Numbered from the stretch's first letter, positions 25,886 through 35,165 are shown. The stretch: 49,604 bases of DNA from Nitrospinaceae bacterium UBA3496 (GCA_002377645.1 DFQF01000035.1:22154-71757), one strand, 5' to 3'. The notes: generated by a model not told the origin, from the letters alone. Numbers and translations are program-made.

Positions 25886-26827
25886 TTGAAAGAGATTCTT
25901 CATAACAATTCGACTTCATCTCCAGGAATGAAAAAGCCTATCCAAAAAGAAAAAAAAGATGGGAATTTTGAAGACGTTCATTCTGACGATTGGATTGAAA
26001 GTTTGCATCAAGAACAATTACCTTCCCTACAACTTTCTTCCAAAAATATTGATCAACCCGAATTTCTTACTACAAAAGAAGAAAATAAATTTAGAGTAAA
26101 ATTGCAAGTTTTCGAAGGTCCACTAGAACTACTTCTTAACTTAGTAAAAGAACATGAATTGAATATAAACGATATTCCTATCGCATTTATAACAGACCAA
26201 TACATGGAATATGTAAATTTGATGAAAAATTTAAACATCAATCTTGCATCAGAATATCTAGTTATGGCTTCTTGGCTTATTTACATAAAAAGTAGGACCT
26301 TACTACCAAAAACTGATGGTGAGGAACTTCCTGAAGAAGACCCAGAAATGCTTCGCGAAGAGTTACAAAAACAATTAATAGAATATCAAAAATTCAAGAA
26401 TTTAAGTGGTTACTTTAAAATTGCCGAGGAAGAACAATCCCTCCATTTTGAAAGGGGTGGTGATCAAGAAATAGAATCTATTGTTAGGAAAATTGATCCT
26501 GAAGAGGACGGGAAAATCATCCTGACAACATTTGAACTCATGAACGCAATGAAGAATATGCTTGCTTTAGAAGATGGAGAAAATGTACATTTAGTCGAGA
26601 TAGACGAATTAGAAGTAGCCGACAGGCAAAACTATATATTAGATTTCATCAAAAATTTAGACTCTGAAGGCATAGTTTTCGAAAAAATTCTAGAAAACAA
26701 GAGAACTTTAACAATCGTTGCTACGTTCCTAGCTCTACTTGAACTCATAAAAAGAAATTTGATCATTGTTTTTCAAAATCAAAGTTTTTCAGAAATCAGG
26801 ATTAAAAAGGCGGTGCTTAATGAATAA
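25886..26827 (+). CDS. scpA: Segregation and condensation protein A
   Basis: ScpA is the kleisin that bridges SMC heads in bacterial condensin. The 313-aa protein has the classic KLQVFEGPLELLLNLVKEHE near residue 72, the MASWLIYIKSRTLLP helix, and the C-terminal winged helix ending RNLIIVFQNQSFSEIRI. The first 65 residues are an acidic, low-conservation extension. The start is TTG after GGGGAAG. Its stop overlaps the scpB start by 8 bp. Confidence 0.95.
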   Translation: MKEILHNNSTSSPGMKKPIQKEKKDGNFEDVHSDDWIESLHQEQLPSLQLSSKNIDQPEFLTTKEENKFRVKLQVFEGPLELLLNLVKEHELNINDIPIAFITDQYMEYVNLMKNLNINLASEYLVMASWLIYIKSRTLLPKTDGEELPEEDPEMLREELQKQLIEYQKFKNLSGYFKIAEEEQSLHFERGGDQEIESIVRKIDPEEDGKIILTTFELMNAMKNMLALEDGENVHLVEIDELEVADRQNYILDFIKNLDSEGIVFEKILENKRTLTIVATFLALLELIKRNLIIVFQNQSFSEIRIKKAVLNE

Positions 26828-27605
26828 AGACGAACAATCCAAATTTGAGTTAGCTTCAGATCATACTTCTTCTCCTGAAGAAAGTGCTAAGGCTCTTGCA
26901 GACCATCAAATGGAAGCTATGGAAGAATTGCCTACTCATGCTACTTTTGATCTAGTTGCCGGTGAAGAAGAAGTAAAAAAATCAGAAGAAATTCCTCTAA
27001 TCATAGAAGAAAGTGAAGCAAAAAAAATAGTGGAAACTCTTCTTTTTGCTTCCAAAGAACCTCTCCGTGCACGTGATATTTCTGCCGTATTTAGAGGAGT
27101 AGAAAATATTGATGTAAAAAAAGTAAGAAAAATTCTTCTGGGTCTAGTAGATGAATATAAAGATAAAACCTTTCAAATAGTAGAGATAGCAGAAGGTTTC
27201 CAAATTAGGACTAGATCCGAATTTCATCCTTGGGTGAGAAAACTTCTAAGAAAAGAAAAAAACAAAAAATTGTCTCAAGCTGCACTCGAAACACTTGCTA
27301 TAATTTCATACAAACAACCTATTACACGAATAGAAGTAGAAGAAATCAGAAGAGTGGATTGTAGCGGTGTGATGAATACACTTTTAGAGAAAAATATAAT
27401 AAAAACTATGGGAAGAAAAGATGTCCTTGGGAAACCTATAGTTTACGGCACTACTCCTTTATTTCTTAAACATTTTGGATTTAAAAGTATTTCTGACATG
27501 CCAAATCCAGAGGAATACCTTTCTGAAATTGGTTTAGAACAAAATCTCCAAAGCATAAACGTTATGGATAGTAACGGTGACAAAAACGACAATGAAAATA
27601 ATTAA
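26820..27605 (+). CDS. scpB: Segregation and condensation protein B
   Basis: ScpB dimers bind ScpA in the SMC complex. The 261-aa protein from ATG 26820 contains VETLLFASKEPLRARDI and two winged helices, including AALETLAIISYKQPITRIEV and the TPLFLKHFGF end. About 60 acidic residues precede the domain. The ATG overlaps the end of scpA and has AAGG upstream; a longer frame starting at 26766 would lie inside scpA and is rejected. Confidence 0.95.
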   Translation: MNKDEQSKFELASDHTSSPEESAKALADHQMEAMEELPTHATFDLVAGEEEVKKSEEIPLIIEESEAKKIVETLLFASKEPLRARDISAVFRGVENIDVKKVRKILLGLVDEYKDKTFQIVEIAEGFQIRTRSEFHPWVRKLLRKEKNKKLSQAALETLAIISYKQPITRIEVEEIRRVDCSGVMNTLLEKNIIKTMGRKDVLGKPIVYGTTPLFLKHFGFKSISDMPNPEEYLSEIGLEQNLQSINVMDSNGDKNDNENN

Positions 27606-27642
27606 TTTCTTTTATTTCAAAACCACTTAGAAAAAAATCACG

Positions 27643-28329
27643 TTGATTAAATTCCCAAAAAGTATTCGGAGATTCTTAGCTAGACACGGATCTAATGTTG
27701 GTTATTTCACAAGTAGAAATAGATTAGATAAGAGAATTGCAGAACTTTTTTCCTATAAAAGAAATGGTGTTTTCATCGAAGCTGGTGCAGCAGATGGTTT
27801 TATTGAATCACATACACTTCTTTTAGAAAAGAATTATGGTTGGACCGGTTTATTAGTTGAACCAGAACCAGAACAATTTAATTTTTGCAAACGATTCAGA
27901 AAAAATTGTATCGTGGAAAATTTTTTCCTTACTGATTTTTCAAATACTTCTTCAAAAACACAAATGAGAGATGCGCAACGTAGTTCAAGAAAAGTCGGAC
28001 ATAATTTAAATTCAGATTCAACTTACAACCGATTTAATCAAAAAATTATTGAAGAAACAAAGAATAAAACTTTTTTTGCAAAAAATACAAATTTAAAATC
28101 TCTACTAGAAAAACATTCTATTAATCAGGTTGATATAATGATACTTGACGTTGAAGGTGATGTTTTCGAAGTACTAAATGGATATGATCATAATTCGAAA
28201 ATTATTGATTTTTTATTAGTTGAAGTTTGGAGAGACGATCTTTCACATTTTTTACAAATGGCTGAAGAAAAAAAATGGGAATATATTGGACCTTGGGGTG
28301 GTTCTGATCACCTTTTTAAGCTGAAATAA
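27643..28329 (+). CDS. FkbM-family methyltransferase
   Basis: This 228-aa protein contains an FkbM-type SAM-binding core: GVFIEAGAADGFIESHTLLLE, the WTGLLVEPEPEQF strand and VDIMILDVEGDVFEVLNGYD. Such enzymes O-methylate sugars or small metabolites. The start is a TTG with no convincing Shine-Dalgarno, so the N-terminus is uncertain. Neighbours do not reveal a substrate. Confidence 0.85.
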   Translation: MIKFPKSIRRFLARHGSNVGYFTSRNRLDKRIAELFSYKRNGVFIEAGAADGFIESHTLLLEKNYGWTGLLVEPEPEQFNFCKRFRKNCIVENFFLTDFSNTSSKTQMRDAQRSSRKVGHNLNSDSTYNRFNQKIIEETKNKTFFAKNTNLKSLLEKHSINQVDIMILDVEGDVFEVLNGYDHNSKIIDFLLVEVWRDDLSHFLQMAEEKKWEYIGPWGGSDHLFKLK

Positions 28330-28369
28330 GATTTTTCTTACAAAAAACCTTTTTAATGCAGGGCAAGAA

Positions 28370-29296
28370 ATGAAATTTGGAATTATGGCATGTGGAGGAG
28401 TTGGGGGGTATTTTGGAGGCCTACTCGCAGCTTCAGGAAATGAGACTCACTTTATAGCACGAGGGGAACACCTGAAAGCTATAAAAAAAAGAGGCTTAAA
28501 AGTACAATGTATTGAACCAAAAGATTTCACAATTAAGGACGCTTCCTTCACAAACGATCCACAAGATGTCGGGCCTTGCGATGTTATCCTTTTTTGCGTC
28601 AAAACTATTTCCAATAAATCAACGATACCTGCTATCGCACCCATGGTTGGAAAGAATACAACAATAATTAACTTACAAAATGGTGTAGATAATGAGAAAC
28701 AACTTGCCGATTTCTATGGCAAAGAGAAAATTATGGGGGGTGCTGCGTATATTTTCACTTCGGTGACCGGACCAGGAGTTATTACTCAAATCGGAGGCCC
28801 CAGAAAATTTGTTTTCGGTGAATTAGATCGCACTTATACTGAAAGATCAGAAGAAATTCTTGATATTTTGAAAAAAGCAAAAATCAATGTATTTCTTTCT
28901 GATGATATTCAAAAGGAATTATGGACGAAATTTATTTTTATTTGTGCTGTCGGTGGCATGACCGCTTTAACACGCTCTTCAATCGGAGAGATTATGAAAT
29001 ATGAAGGCACGAAAACTATGACTCGATCTATGATGAAGGAAGTTTATGATATTTCAAAAGCCGAAGGAATAAATCTTCCTACAGGAACAGATGAAGACAG
29101 ATTTAATTTTATTAAAGAACAAGACCCTTTAAGTAAGGGAAGTTTGTGTCATGATTTAGAGGCAGGAAAGATAACAGAGATAGATTCTCTTTGCGGTTTT
29201 GTTTCCAAGTTGGGAAAAAAACATAAAATTTCTACACCCATCAATGATTTTGTTTGTCATACAATTAAATTTCATGAATCTAAACAAAATAGATAA
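28370..29296 (+). CDS. Ketopantoate reductase-family (PanE/ApbA-like) oxidoreductase
   Basis: This 308-aa NAD(P)-binding protein starts with the GGVGGYFGGLLA nucleotide loop. VILFCVKTISNKSTIPAI, INLQNGVDNE and the lysine in ELWTKFIFICAVGGMTAL fit the 2-dehydropantoate 2-reductase fold. The family is often duplicated for non-pantothenate substrates, so panE is not assigned. The ATG is preceded by GCAGGG. Confidence 0.85.
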   Translation: MKFGIMACGGVGGYFGGLLAASGNETHFIARGEHLKAIKKRGLKVQCIEPKDFTIKDASFTNDPQDVGPCDVILFCVKTISNKSTIPAIAPMVGKNTTIINLQNGVDNEKQLADFYGKEKIMGGAAYIFTSVTGPGVITQIGGPRKFVFGELDRTYTERSEEILDILKKAKINVFLSDDIQKELWTKFIFICAVGGMTALTRSSIGEIMKYEGTKTMTRSMMKEVYDISKAEGINLPTGTDEDRFNFIKEQDPLSKGSLCHDLEAGKITEIDSLCGFVSKLGKKHKISTPINDFVCHTIKFHESKQNR

Positions 29297-29407
29297 TAAA
29301 AATAAAACATGTCTGTTCACTAGAATTTCCCCGCTTAATTTGAATATAATCATTTAAACAAAATTTCTAATTGAAATTGTTCTTTCTTTTTTCCAAAGGA
29401 TCTTTGT

Positions 29408-29899
29408 ATGAAAAAATCAGATTCTAAAAAAAACAAGATTCAATATTGGCTAATGAAAAGTGAACCAGAATCATATTCATTCGACGATTTACTCTCTGAG
29501 CCAAGTAGTCAGGCTTGTTGGGATGGAGTCCGTAATTATCAAGCTCGAAATCTGATGATTTCGATGAAAATCGGAGACCAAGCCTTTTTCTATCACTCTA
29601 ATTGCAAGCCACCACATATCATTGGAATTGTCGAAATAGTTCGTGAATCATATCCCGATCATACAGCTCTAGATAAAAAATCTATCTACTATGATGCAAA
29701 AGCATCTAAAGAAAATCCAAGATGGTTTATGGTAGATGTGAAACCAATAAAGAGACTAAAAAAAATTGTAACTTTAGAAGAACTCAAATCAAATCCTAAA
29801 CTAAAAGAAATGCGTGTAACTCAGAAAGGACAAAGGTTGAGCGTACAGCCTGTAGAGAAAAAAGAATTTGATGAAGTAATCAAAATGTCTAATTTATAG
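29408..29899 (+). CDS. EVE-domain protein (PUA-like fold)
   Basis: This 163-aa protein has the family start YWLMKSEPESYSFDDL, then WDGVRNYQARN, the GDQAFFYHSN strand and PRWFMVDVKPIKRLKK. EVE domains are PUA-related and are thought to recognise modified bases; bacterial single-domain members are common and poorly studied. AAAGGA precedes the ATG. It probably acts alone. Confidence 0.93.
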   Translation: MKKSDSKKNKIQYWLMKSEPESYSFDDLLSEPSSQACWDGVRNYQARNLMISMKIGDQAFFYHSNCKPPHIIGIVEIVRESYPDHTALDKKSIYYDAKASKENPRWFMVDVKPIKRLKKIVTLEELKSNPKLKEMRVTQKGQRLSVQPVEKKEFDEVIKMSNL

Positions 29900-29935
29900 A
29901 TAATATTTTTCAATTAATGCTTTGAGGGGAATCAT

Positions 29936-30799
29936 ATGAATGAAAAAAATGCCAAATATCGTTTTTTGTTAGTTCAAGCATTCGAGATACCTGGGAAAAG
30001 TAAATACTACGCTTCAAGAGCTAATCTTCCAAAAGAAGAAGCTTTAAGAAATTATAAAGACATTTCGCATTTACTTGAGGACGTAGATTGGGAAATACAT
30101 CTTGGTGGTGTCCCTCAATATGGTGATTGGGCAGTAGAAAATAGAGAAGAGTTTGCATACGCTGCTTCAGCCCGTCTTCCCGCCGTTCGTGAGGCTGCTG
30201 AAAGTGGAAAATATAACGGAATAATTCTCTTAGGGGGTGGTGAACCCGGTTTTCTTGAATCCAGAGAAATTTGCCGAAAAAATAACGTTGTCGTTACATC
30301 CTGTGGTTTTTCACAAATGCATATTGCTACCATGCTTGGCAATAAATTCAGTGTTATAGATTTCGCCGAACCACATAATATGTATTACTACAATCTAGTC
30401 GTTCAACATCGCTTTGATAGAAGATGTGCTTCAATAAGAAACATTGGTTACTACCATCCAAGACCTGGTTACGACGGGGAACCAGACCTCACTCAAGAAA
30501 ATATCAAAGCCTTAAACGGTGAACATTCAGATGCAGTTGAAAGGGCAGTAGAAGAAGCCGAGTCAGCTTTAAAAGAGGATGGCGCTGAAGTTTTAACTTT
30601 TGGATGTTCTGGTATGTTTTGGCTTCAACCTTTTTTACAAAAACGATTATCTGAGTTGGGATGGGAAGTCCCTGTGCTCGAAGGATACAGCTGTTCAATC
30701 ATGTTAGCAAAAATGATGGTCGATATGGGAATTAATGCAAGTGGTATTACCTTTCCAGGAGATAGACCTAAGAAAAGCCCTAGAAGAGTACTTTTTTAA
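29936..30799 (+). CDS. Asp/Glu/hydantoin racemase-superfamily protein, first active-site Cys missing
   Basis: This 287-aa protein keeps the second catalytic motif as TFGCSGMF (C224), but the first, usually GCxGDPG, reads LLGGGEPGF (99-106) with glycine where cysteine is expected. A one-cysteine enzyme would not racemise by the usual two-base mechanism; it could be a decarboxylase- or isomerase-like relative. Strong Shine-Dalgarno (GAGGGG). It ends 12 bp before a long bidirectional hairpin. Confidence 0.75.
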   Translation: MNEKNAKYRFLLVQAFEIPGKSKYYASRANLPKEEALRNYKDISHLLEDVDWEIHLGGVPQYGDWAVENREEFAYAASARLPAVREAAESGKYNGIILLGGGEPGFLESREICRKNNVVVTSCGFSQMHIATMLGNKFSVIDFAEPHNMYYYNLVVQHRFDRRCASIRNIGYYHPRPGYDGEPDLTQENIKALNGEHSDAVERAVEEAESALKEDGAEVLTFGCSGMFWLQPFLQKRLSELGWEVPVLEGYSCSIMLAKMMVDMGINASGITFPGDRPKKSPRRVLF

Positions 30800-30811
30800 T
30801 AAATACTTAAT

Positions 30812-30849
30812 GATAAATTCTATCCTCCAACAGGAGGAGAGAATTTATC
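30812..30849. terminator. Bidirectional hairpin terminator
   Basis: GATAAATTCT and AGAATTTATC frame an inner TCCTCC/GGAGGA stem with loop AACA: 16 paired positions with one mismatch. It separates two convergent genes. Most of the stem lies inside the last codons of the enolase-superfamily gene, encoding its SPPVGG end. A T-rich tract follows on the plus strand. Confidence 0.75.
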
Positions 30850-31926
30850 TAAAATTCCTTTTTTTATTTCCAAACCAATACCAGGTTCTTCTGACAGGAT
30901 CATTTCTCCTTTGTATATTTGATGTTTTATTTCAAAGATACATTCCCACCAAGGCATATATTCACACCAAAAATCTTCGTTCTCTTTACTCATTAAATGA
31001 GCAGAAACTTCATGAAACAAATGAGAAGTAAGTGTTATAGAGTATTTTTGAGCTACCTCAGAAACTTTATTCCACCCAGTAATCCCAGAACATCTTTGTA
31101 AATCTGGCATTAAAAAATCTACACAATTTTCAGAAAGCAGTCTAAGCATGCCTCCAACATTATAATTTGTCTCGCCACTACAAATCGGGATTGAACTTTT
31201 TTTCCTGATTTCGCTACAAAGAAAATAATCCTCATGATCAACGGGTTCTTCAATCCATGTCAAATTAAAAAGTTTTAAACTTTCAATCGCTTCAAATGCT
31301 TTTTCTCTACTCCAACCTTGATTTACATCAATCATCAAATTCATTTCTTCACCTACGGCTTCTCGAACAGCGATAATTCTATCAATATCCTCCTGTAACT
31401 CGTCCTTCCCAACGCGCAATTTCATTCCCTGAAATCCTTGACTTTTAAAAAATAACGCCTCTTCTTGCAATTGTTCCAATGAATAGTTTAACCATAATCC
31501 TTCACTTGCGTAGCAACGTATGTTTGTCCTCTTTCCACCTAAATATTTCCAAAGGGGCATATCGAAAATTTTAGAGCTTATATCCCAACAAGCTGTATCT
31601 AGGGCAGCAATAGCCATTGCGCTTATCCCATCTCTGCCGACAAAACTTACAGAATTTCTCATACAATTCCAATTTTCTTCAAGTTTTGTAGAATCTTTTC
31701 CTACTAAAACTCCTGCCAGATCTCTAACCATTGCAACTATTGCTCGAGCGCGTTCTGCACCAAAAGCAAAACTCCATCCCAATCCTTCCAAACCGTCTTT
31801 CGTCCTAACCTTAACTAGACATGTCTCTACTGACTTCATGTGAAAAGTCGAAACATAAACAGGTTTTGCAAGAGGAATACTCAAATGAATAGGAGTAACA
31901 CTTAAAATTTTAGAATCAAAAGACAA
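30820..31926 (-). CDS. Enolase-superfamily enzyme (mandelate racemase/muconate lactonizing group)
   Basis: This 368-aa protein has an N-terminal capping domain and a TIM barrel. Metal ligands D200 (MIDVNQGW), E226 (WIEEPV) and E252 (CSGET), the catalytic K169 of MKLRVG and H302 (SHLFHE) are in place. The second basic residue of the usual KxK is R171. It probably abstracts a proton alpha to a carboxylate, as an acid-sugar dehydratase or epimerase. The start is TTG with AAAGGTG upstream. Confidence 0.87.
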   Translation of the reverse strand: MSFDSKILSVTPIHLSIPLAKPVYVSTFHMKSVETCLVKVRTKDGLEGLGWSFAFGAERARAIVAMVRDLAGVLVGKDSTKLEENWNCMRNSVSFVGRDGISAMAIAALDTACWDISSKIFDMPLWKYLGGKRTNIRCYASEGLWLNYSLEQLQEEALFFKSQGFQGMKLRVGKDELQEDIDRIIAVREAVGEEMNLMIDVNQGWSREKAFEAIESLKLFNLTWIEEPVDHEDYFLCSEIRKKSSIPICSGETNYNVGGMLRLLSENCVDFLMPDLQRCSGITGWNKVSEVAQKYSITLTSHLFHEVSAHLMSKENEDFWCEYMPWWECIFEIKHQIYKGEMILSEEPGIGLEIKKGILDKFSPPVGG

Positions 31927-32078
31927 AGTTCTACACCTTTTTTTAAAGTTTGTATCTCATTCTGATTTATTACTGTAAAAAAGATAGATTAAAAGCTAGA
32001 AAGATTATAATTATTAATTTGCAAAAAAAACATGCTAACATTTAAGTTAGATTTCATTTTTTAATCAGGTACAATTAA

Positions 32079-32849
32079 ATGACCTCTTTAAGACTTCAGA
32101 AAATAATTGCACAAGCGGGTGTTGCTTCAAGGCGCAAAGCTGAAGAGTTTATCTCAAGTGGAGTTGTTAGTGTAAACGGTAAAATCATCCGTTCCTTGGG
32201 GACAAAAGCTGAACCCTTAATTGATTCTATTAAGGTAAATGGGAAATTAATAACGAAACGAGAAGGGTTACTATATCTAGTCATGCATAAACCTCGTTCT
32301 GTTCTAACTACTATGAGTGAAAATGAAGGCGAAACCCGTTTGCGGATTCCTGACTTTCTCCCAACAAAAAAAGCCAGAGTATTTCCTGTAGGAAGGTTAG
32401 ATTTTGATGCAAAAGGTACCCTTATTTTGACAAATGATGGAGAACTAGCAAATCGGTTAATGCATCCAAAATATGAAATACAGAGAGTTTATATGGTAAA
32501 AATAGAAGGCATCCCAGACAAAAAAGATCTAGAAAAAATGGAATCAGGATCCTGGGTAGCCCTTGAAAAGAATAAAGTGGGTAGCCAAAAAAGAAAAACA
32601 AAAAAAATTTTAAGAAGCGAAGTTGAAATTCTTCCTAAAAAAACAAAAAAAAATACATGGCTTAGAATCAAACTTAGAGAAGGCAAAAATCATCAAGTTA
32701 AGAGAATGTGTGATGCTGTGGGCCATCCCGTGATACAATTAAATCGTTATTCATACGCAGGAATTACAATTAAAGGTCTTTTGCCTGGAAAGATAAGACC
32801 TCTAAAACCTGAAGAAATCCTAAAATTAAAAAAACTTACTAACTTATAA
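32079..32849 (+). CDS. RsuA/RluB-family pseudouridine synthase
   Basis: This 256-aa protein has an N-terminal S4 RNA-binding domain (1-60) and the synthase domain with catalytic D108 in GRLDFDAKG. LREGKNHQVKRMCDAVGHPV is the conserved C-terminal motif. It most resembles RluB, which modifies 23S rRNA, but rsuA-type specificity is not excluded. A lysine-rich insert (160-200) separates core strands. AGG lies 9 nt before the ATG. Confidence 0.92.
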   Translation: MTSLRLQKIIAQAGVASRRKAEEFISSGVVSVNGKIIRSLGTKAEPLIDSIKVNGKLITKREGLLYLVMHKPRSVLTTMSENEGETRLRIPDFLPTKKARVFPVGRLDFDAKGTLILTNDGELANRLMHPKYEIQRVYMVKIEGIPDKKDLEKMESGSWVALEKNKVGSQKRKTKKILRSEVEILPKKTKKNTWLRIKLREGKNHQVKRMCDAVGHPVIQLNRYSYAGITIKGLLPGKIRPLKPEEILKLKKLTNL

Positions 32850-32966
32850 AATTAAGTTTTCTACGTAATGAAAAAGTATTTTAGTAGGACAGTGTTCTAA
32901 TTTTAACTAAAAATTTTACAAGAATTAGGATAAAATGATTTTTTCTAAAAAAATTCGGGTTTCCTT

Positions 32967-33530
32967 ATGAATAAAAATCTTACCTTAGCAAATAAGGTTA
33001 CACTTGTGAGACTAATTTTGGTCCCCTTATTCGTTATGTCTATCCTTTATGGATTTAAAGGTTATGCTTTGATTTTCTTTGCAATAGCTAGTATTGCAGA
33101 CGGTGTAGATGGTTACTTAGCAAGGAGCAGAAACGAAATTACATTACTCGGAAGTATCCTAGATCCAGCAGCAGATAAAATTTTAATGCTCACTGCTTTT
33201 CTATTATTGTCTTCTTTTAATTATTTGCCCGTTTGGCTTGCAATATTAGTAATTGGGAGAGACATAGTTCTGGTTTTAGGGTTTTTGATTCTTAGAACAA
33301 TCACAACCTCTGATACTATAAAACCATCGTTCCTAGGAAAAACAACAACAGTTTTACAAATGTCTACTATCATTTTTGTACTTCTGGTATCCTTATCATC
33401 AGACATAAAAAATCTTGATACTTTGTACATTTTATTTATACTTACAGGAATGTTTACCATTGTTTCAGGAATACATTATCTTTTCTTCGTTGGTTTACGT
33501 TTAATTGGAAAAGATTTTTTAAAAACTTAA
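32967..33530 (+). CDS. pgsA: CDP-diacylglycerol-glycerol-3-phosphate 3-phosphatidyltransferase
   Basis: This integral membrane enzyme makes phosphatidylglycerol phosphate. The CDP-alcohol phosphotransferase motif is complete: D45, D48, G49, A52, R53, G62, D66 and D70. About five membrane helices, 187 aa, normal length; NKVTLVRLILVP at the start is typical of PgsA. It is followed after 18 bp by an AI-2E-family permease. Confidence 0.93.
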   Translation: MNKNLTLANKVTLVRLILVPLFVMSILYGFKGYALIFFAIASIADGVDGYLARSRNEITLLGSILDPAADKILMLTAFLLLSSFNYLPVWLAILVIGRDIVLVLGFLILRTITTSDTIKPSFLGKTTTVLQMSTIIFVLLVSLSSDIKNLDTLYILFILTGMFTIVSGIHYLFFVGLRLIGKDFLKT

Positions 33531-33548
33531 CTTTTTAAAGAGATTCTC

Positions 33549-34625
33549 TTGGATAAAAACTCTCCATTTATGACCTGGAAAAGATTGTGGCTAGTAATAA
33601 TTTTTTGTTTTAGTCTATGGGTCATTTTTTCTGCCCGTTCTGCACTTACTCCTATTATTTTCTCTTTTATTTTCGCTTATGCAACACAACCAATAGTTGA
33701 ATTTCTTCATGATAGAAAGATACCTCGTGGATTTGGTATTTTAATAGTTTTGTTTATCTTTGCTTTTTCGTTAGTCCTTCTATTTGTAGGTCTGGCTCCT
33801 CAGGTGCAAAACCAGATTGAATCATTTTCAAGTAATATTCCAAAATATATAAAAATTTTAGAATTGTGGATTTTAAAATTTCTTATGAAATTAAAAATAA
33901 GTTCACAGGCAGAATTACAAAAATTCATCTCTGACAATTTAAATCTAATCGTATCTGTTCCATTCAAAACTCTTCAAGCTTCGGGTAATTTTTTGCTTTC
34001 TACTACAAAGGGTATTTTCTCCATAGCTATGAGCATCTTATATATAGGTCTTATTCCAGTAATTGTTTTTTATATCGGAAGAGATATGAAAGGAATTTCT
34101 CCAATTTGTTTACAATATGTACATCCTGACTATCGAAAAGAAGTAGAAAAACGTTTTTTCCGTTTGGATGAATTACTGTCTGCCTTTATCAAGGGGCAAC
34201 TAATTGTAGGAATCATACTTTCTGTACTATATATGTCGGGTTTTTATTTTATGGATGTCCCCCTTTGGCTTTTACTTGGCATTCTAACAGGCCTTGCAAG
34301 TATGTTTCCTTATGTTGAATGGATTATAGCATTTCCTTTAGTAGTTCTTCTGACTATACTCCAACATCAAGATTGGACTCATTTCTTTGGAGTACTCTTA
34401 ATTTTTGGGGTTTTATCAAGCTTAACTGGTATGTTCTTAGTTCCAAAAATTCTTGGAGAAAAAATTGGTTTACATCCGATAGTAATCTTGACTGCAATTT
34501 TAGTTGGTGGAGAGTTACTTGGCTTTATAGGGATACTGCTAGCTGTACCTTTGGCAGCAACAGCAAAAGTAGGCTTAGAAGCAGTCTATGACTATTATAT
34601 TATCTCAAACGATAAAAATTCATGA
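33549..34625 (+). CDS. AI-2E-family (PerM-like) membrane protein
   Basis: This 358-aa protein has a hydrophobic N-terminal pair of helices (FAYATQPIVEFLHDRKIPRG between them), a soluble middle segment and a C-terminal helical block with GLASMFPYVEWIIAFPLVVL. The family exports signals or sodium in some species, and roles vary. The start is TTG preceded by AAAGAGA. Its stop overlaps the convergent PduO-like gene by 6 bp. Confidence 0.88.
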   Translation: MDKNSPFMTWKRLWLVIIFCFSLWVIFSARSALTPIIFSFIFAYATQPIVEFLHDRKIPRGFGILIVLFIFAFSLVLLFVGLAPQVQNQIESFSSNIPKYIKILELWILKFLMKLKISSQAELQKFISDNLNLIVSVPFKTLQASGNFLLSTTKGIFSIAMSILYIGLIPVIVFYIGRDMKGISPICLQYVHPDYRKEVEKRFFRLDELLSAFIKGQLIVGIILSVLYMSGFYFMDVPLWLLLGILTGLASMFPYVEWIIAFPLVVLLTILQHQDWTHFFGVLLIFGVLSSLTGMFLVPKILGEKIGLHPIVILTAILVGGELLGFIGILLAVPLAATAKVGLEAVYDYYIISNDKNS

Positions 34626-35144
34626 GGAAATCTTAATTTCCTGATCGCAAGCTCTTGCCATAAGAAATAATAAATCTGAAAGACGATTTAAGTAAATCAT
34701 TAAATGTGGATTCTCTATATATCCCTCATCTCGTATTTTGACTACCCAACGTTCTCCTCTTCTAATAATTGAAAGTGCAAGGTCAAGTGCTGAACCACAG
34801 GCAGATTCTCCAGATATGTACCAATCTTCTATTTTAATAACTTTTTCATATCTTTCGATCTGACAATCGATCCATTCCTCCATTTTCTTATTAATTCTTT
34901 CCTTAAGTAAAGAATTCTTTCCTCGAAGAGTTGCTAACTCTGCACTAATCACAAAAATATCTTTCTGTATTTTTAAAATTTCGGGTTTTAACCACTCGGG
35001 AGCATTCGTTCGGGCTAATCCAAGAGCTCCTTGAGATTCATACATTGCACCATAAGCTTCAACTTGAGGATGATACTTAGAAACTCTGTCTGCAAACCAT
35101 AAATCAGTTTCTCCATCGTCCCCACGTCTTGTAACAAGAGACAT
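34620..35144 (-). CDS. PduO-type cobalamin adenosyltransferase-like protein, divergent
   Basis: This 174-aa helical bundle protein keeps the ATP loop TRRGDDGETDL (5-15), the IIRRGERWVV helix and the YLNRLSDLLFLMARA end typical of PduO/MMAB enzymes. The usual G-x-x-D-E-L-N-S motif reads GAMYESQGALG (Y35 in place of D), and the usual LPGG loop reads YISGES. ATP binding is plausible, but activity on cob(I)alamin is uncertain. ATG start. Confidence 0.75.
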   Translation of the reverse strand: MSLVTRRGDDGETDLWFADRVSKYHPQVEAYGAMYESQGALGLARTNAPEWLKPEILKIQKDIFVISAELATLRGKNSLLKERINKKMEEWIDCQIERYEKVIKIEDWYISGESACGSALDLALSIIRRGERWVVKIRDEGYIENPHLMIYLNRLSDLLFLMARACDQEIKISS

Positions 35145-35165
35145 ACACTAATTCCTTTCAGTCAT

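Noticed and set aside
26766..26819. Longer scpB frame starting inside scpA
   Set aside because: The ATG at 26820 overlaps the scpA stop in the standard coupled way and has AAGG upstream; the added residues are an out-of-frame reading of scpA.
29345..29350. Perfect TATAAT before the EVE-domain gene
   Set aside because: No acceptable -35 at 16-18 bp; the 111-bp gap is AT-rich enough for a chance match.
32035..32050. CTAAC-ATTTAA-GTTAG inverted repeat before the pseudouridine synthase
   Set aside because: A five-base stem in AT-rich DNA is too weak to call an operator or terminator.
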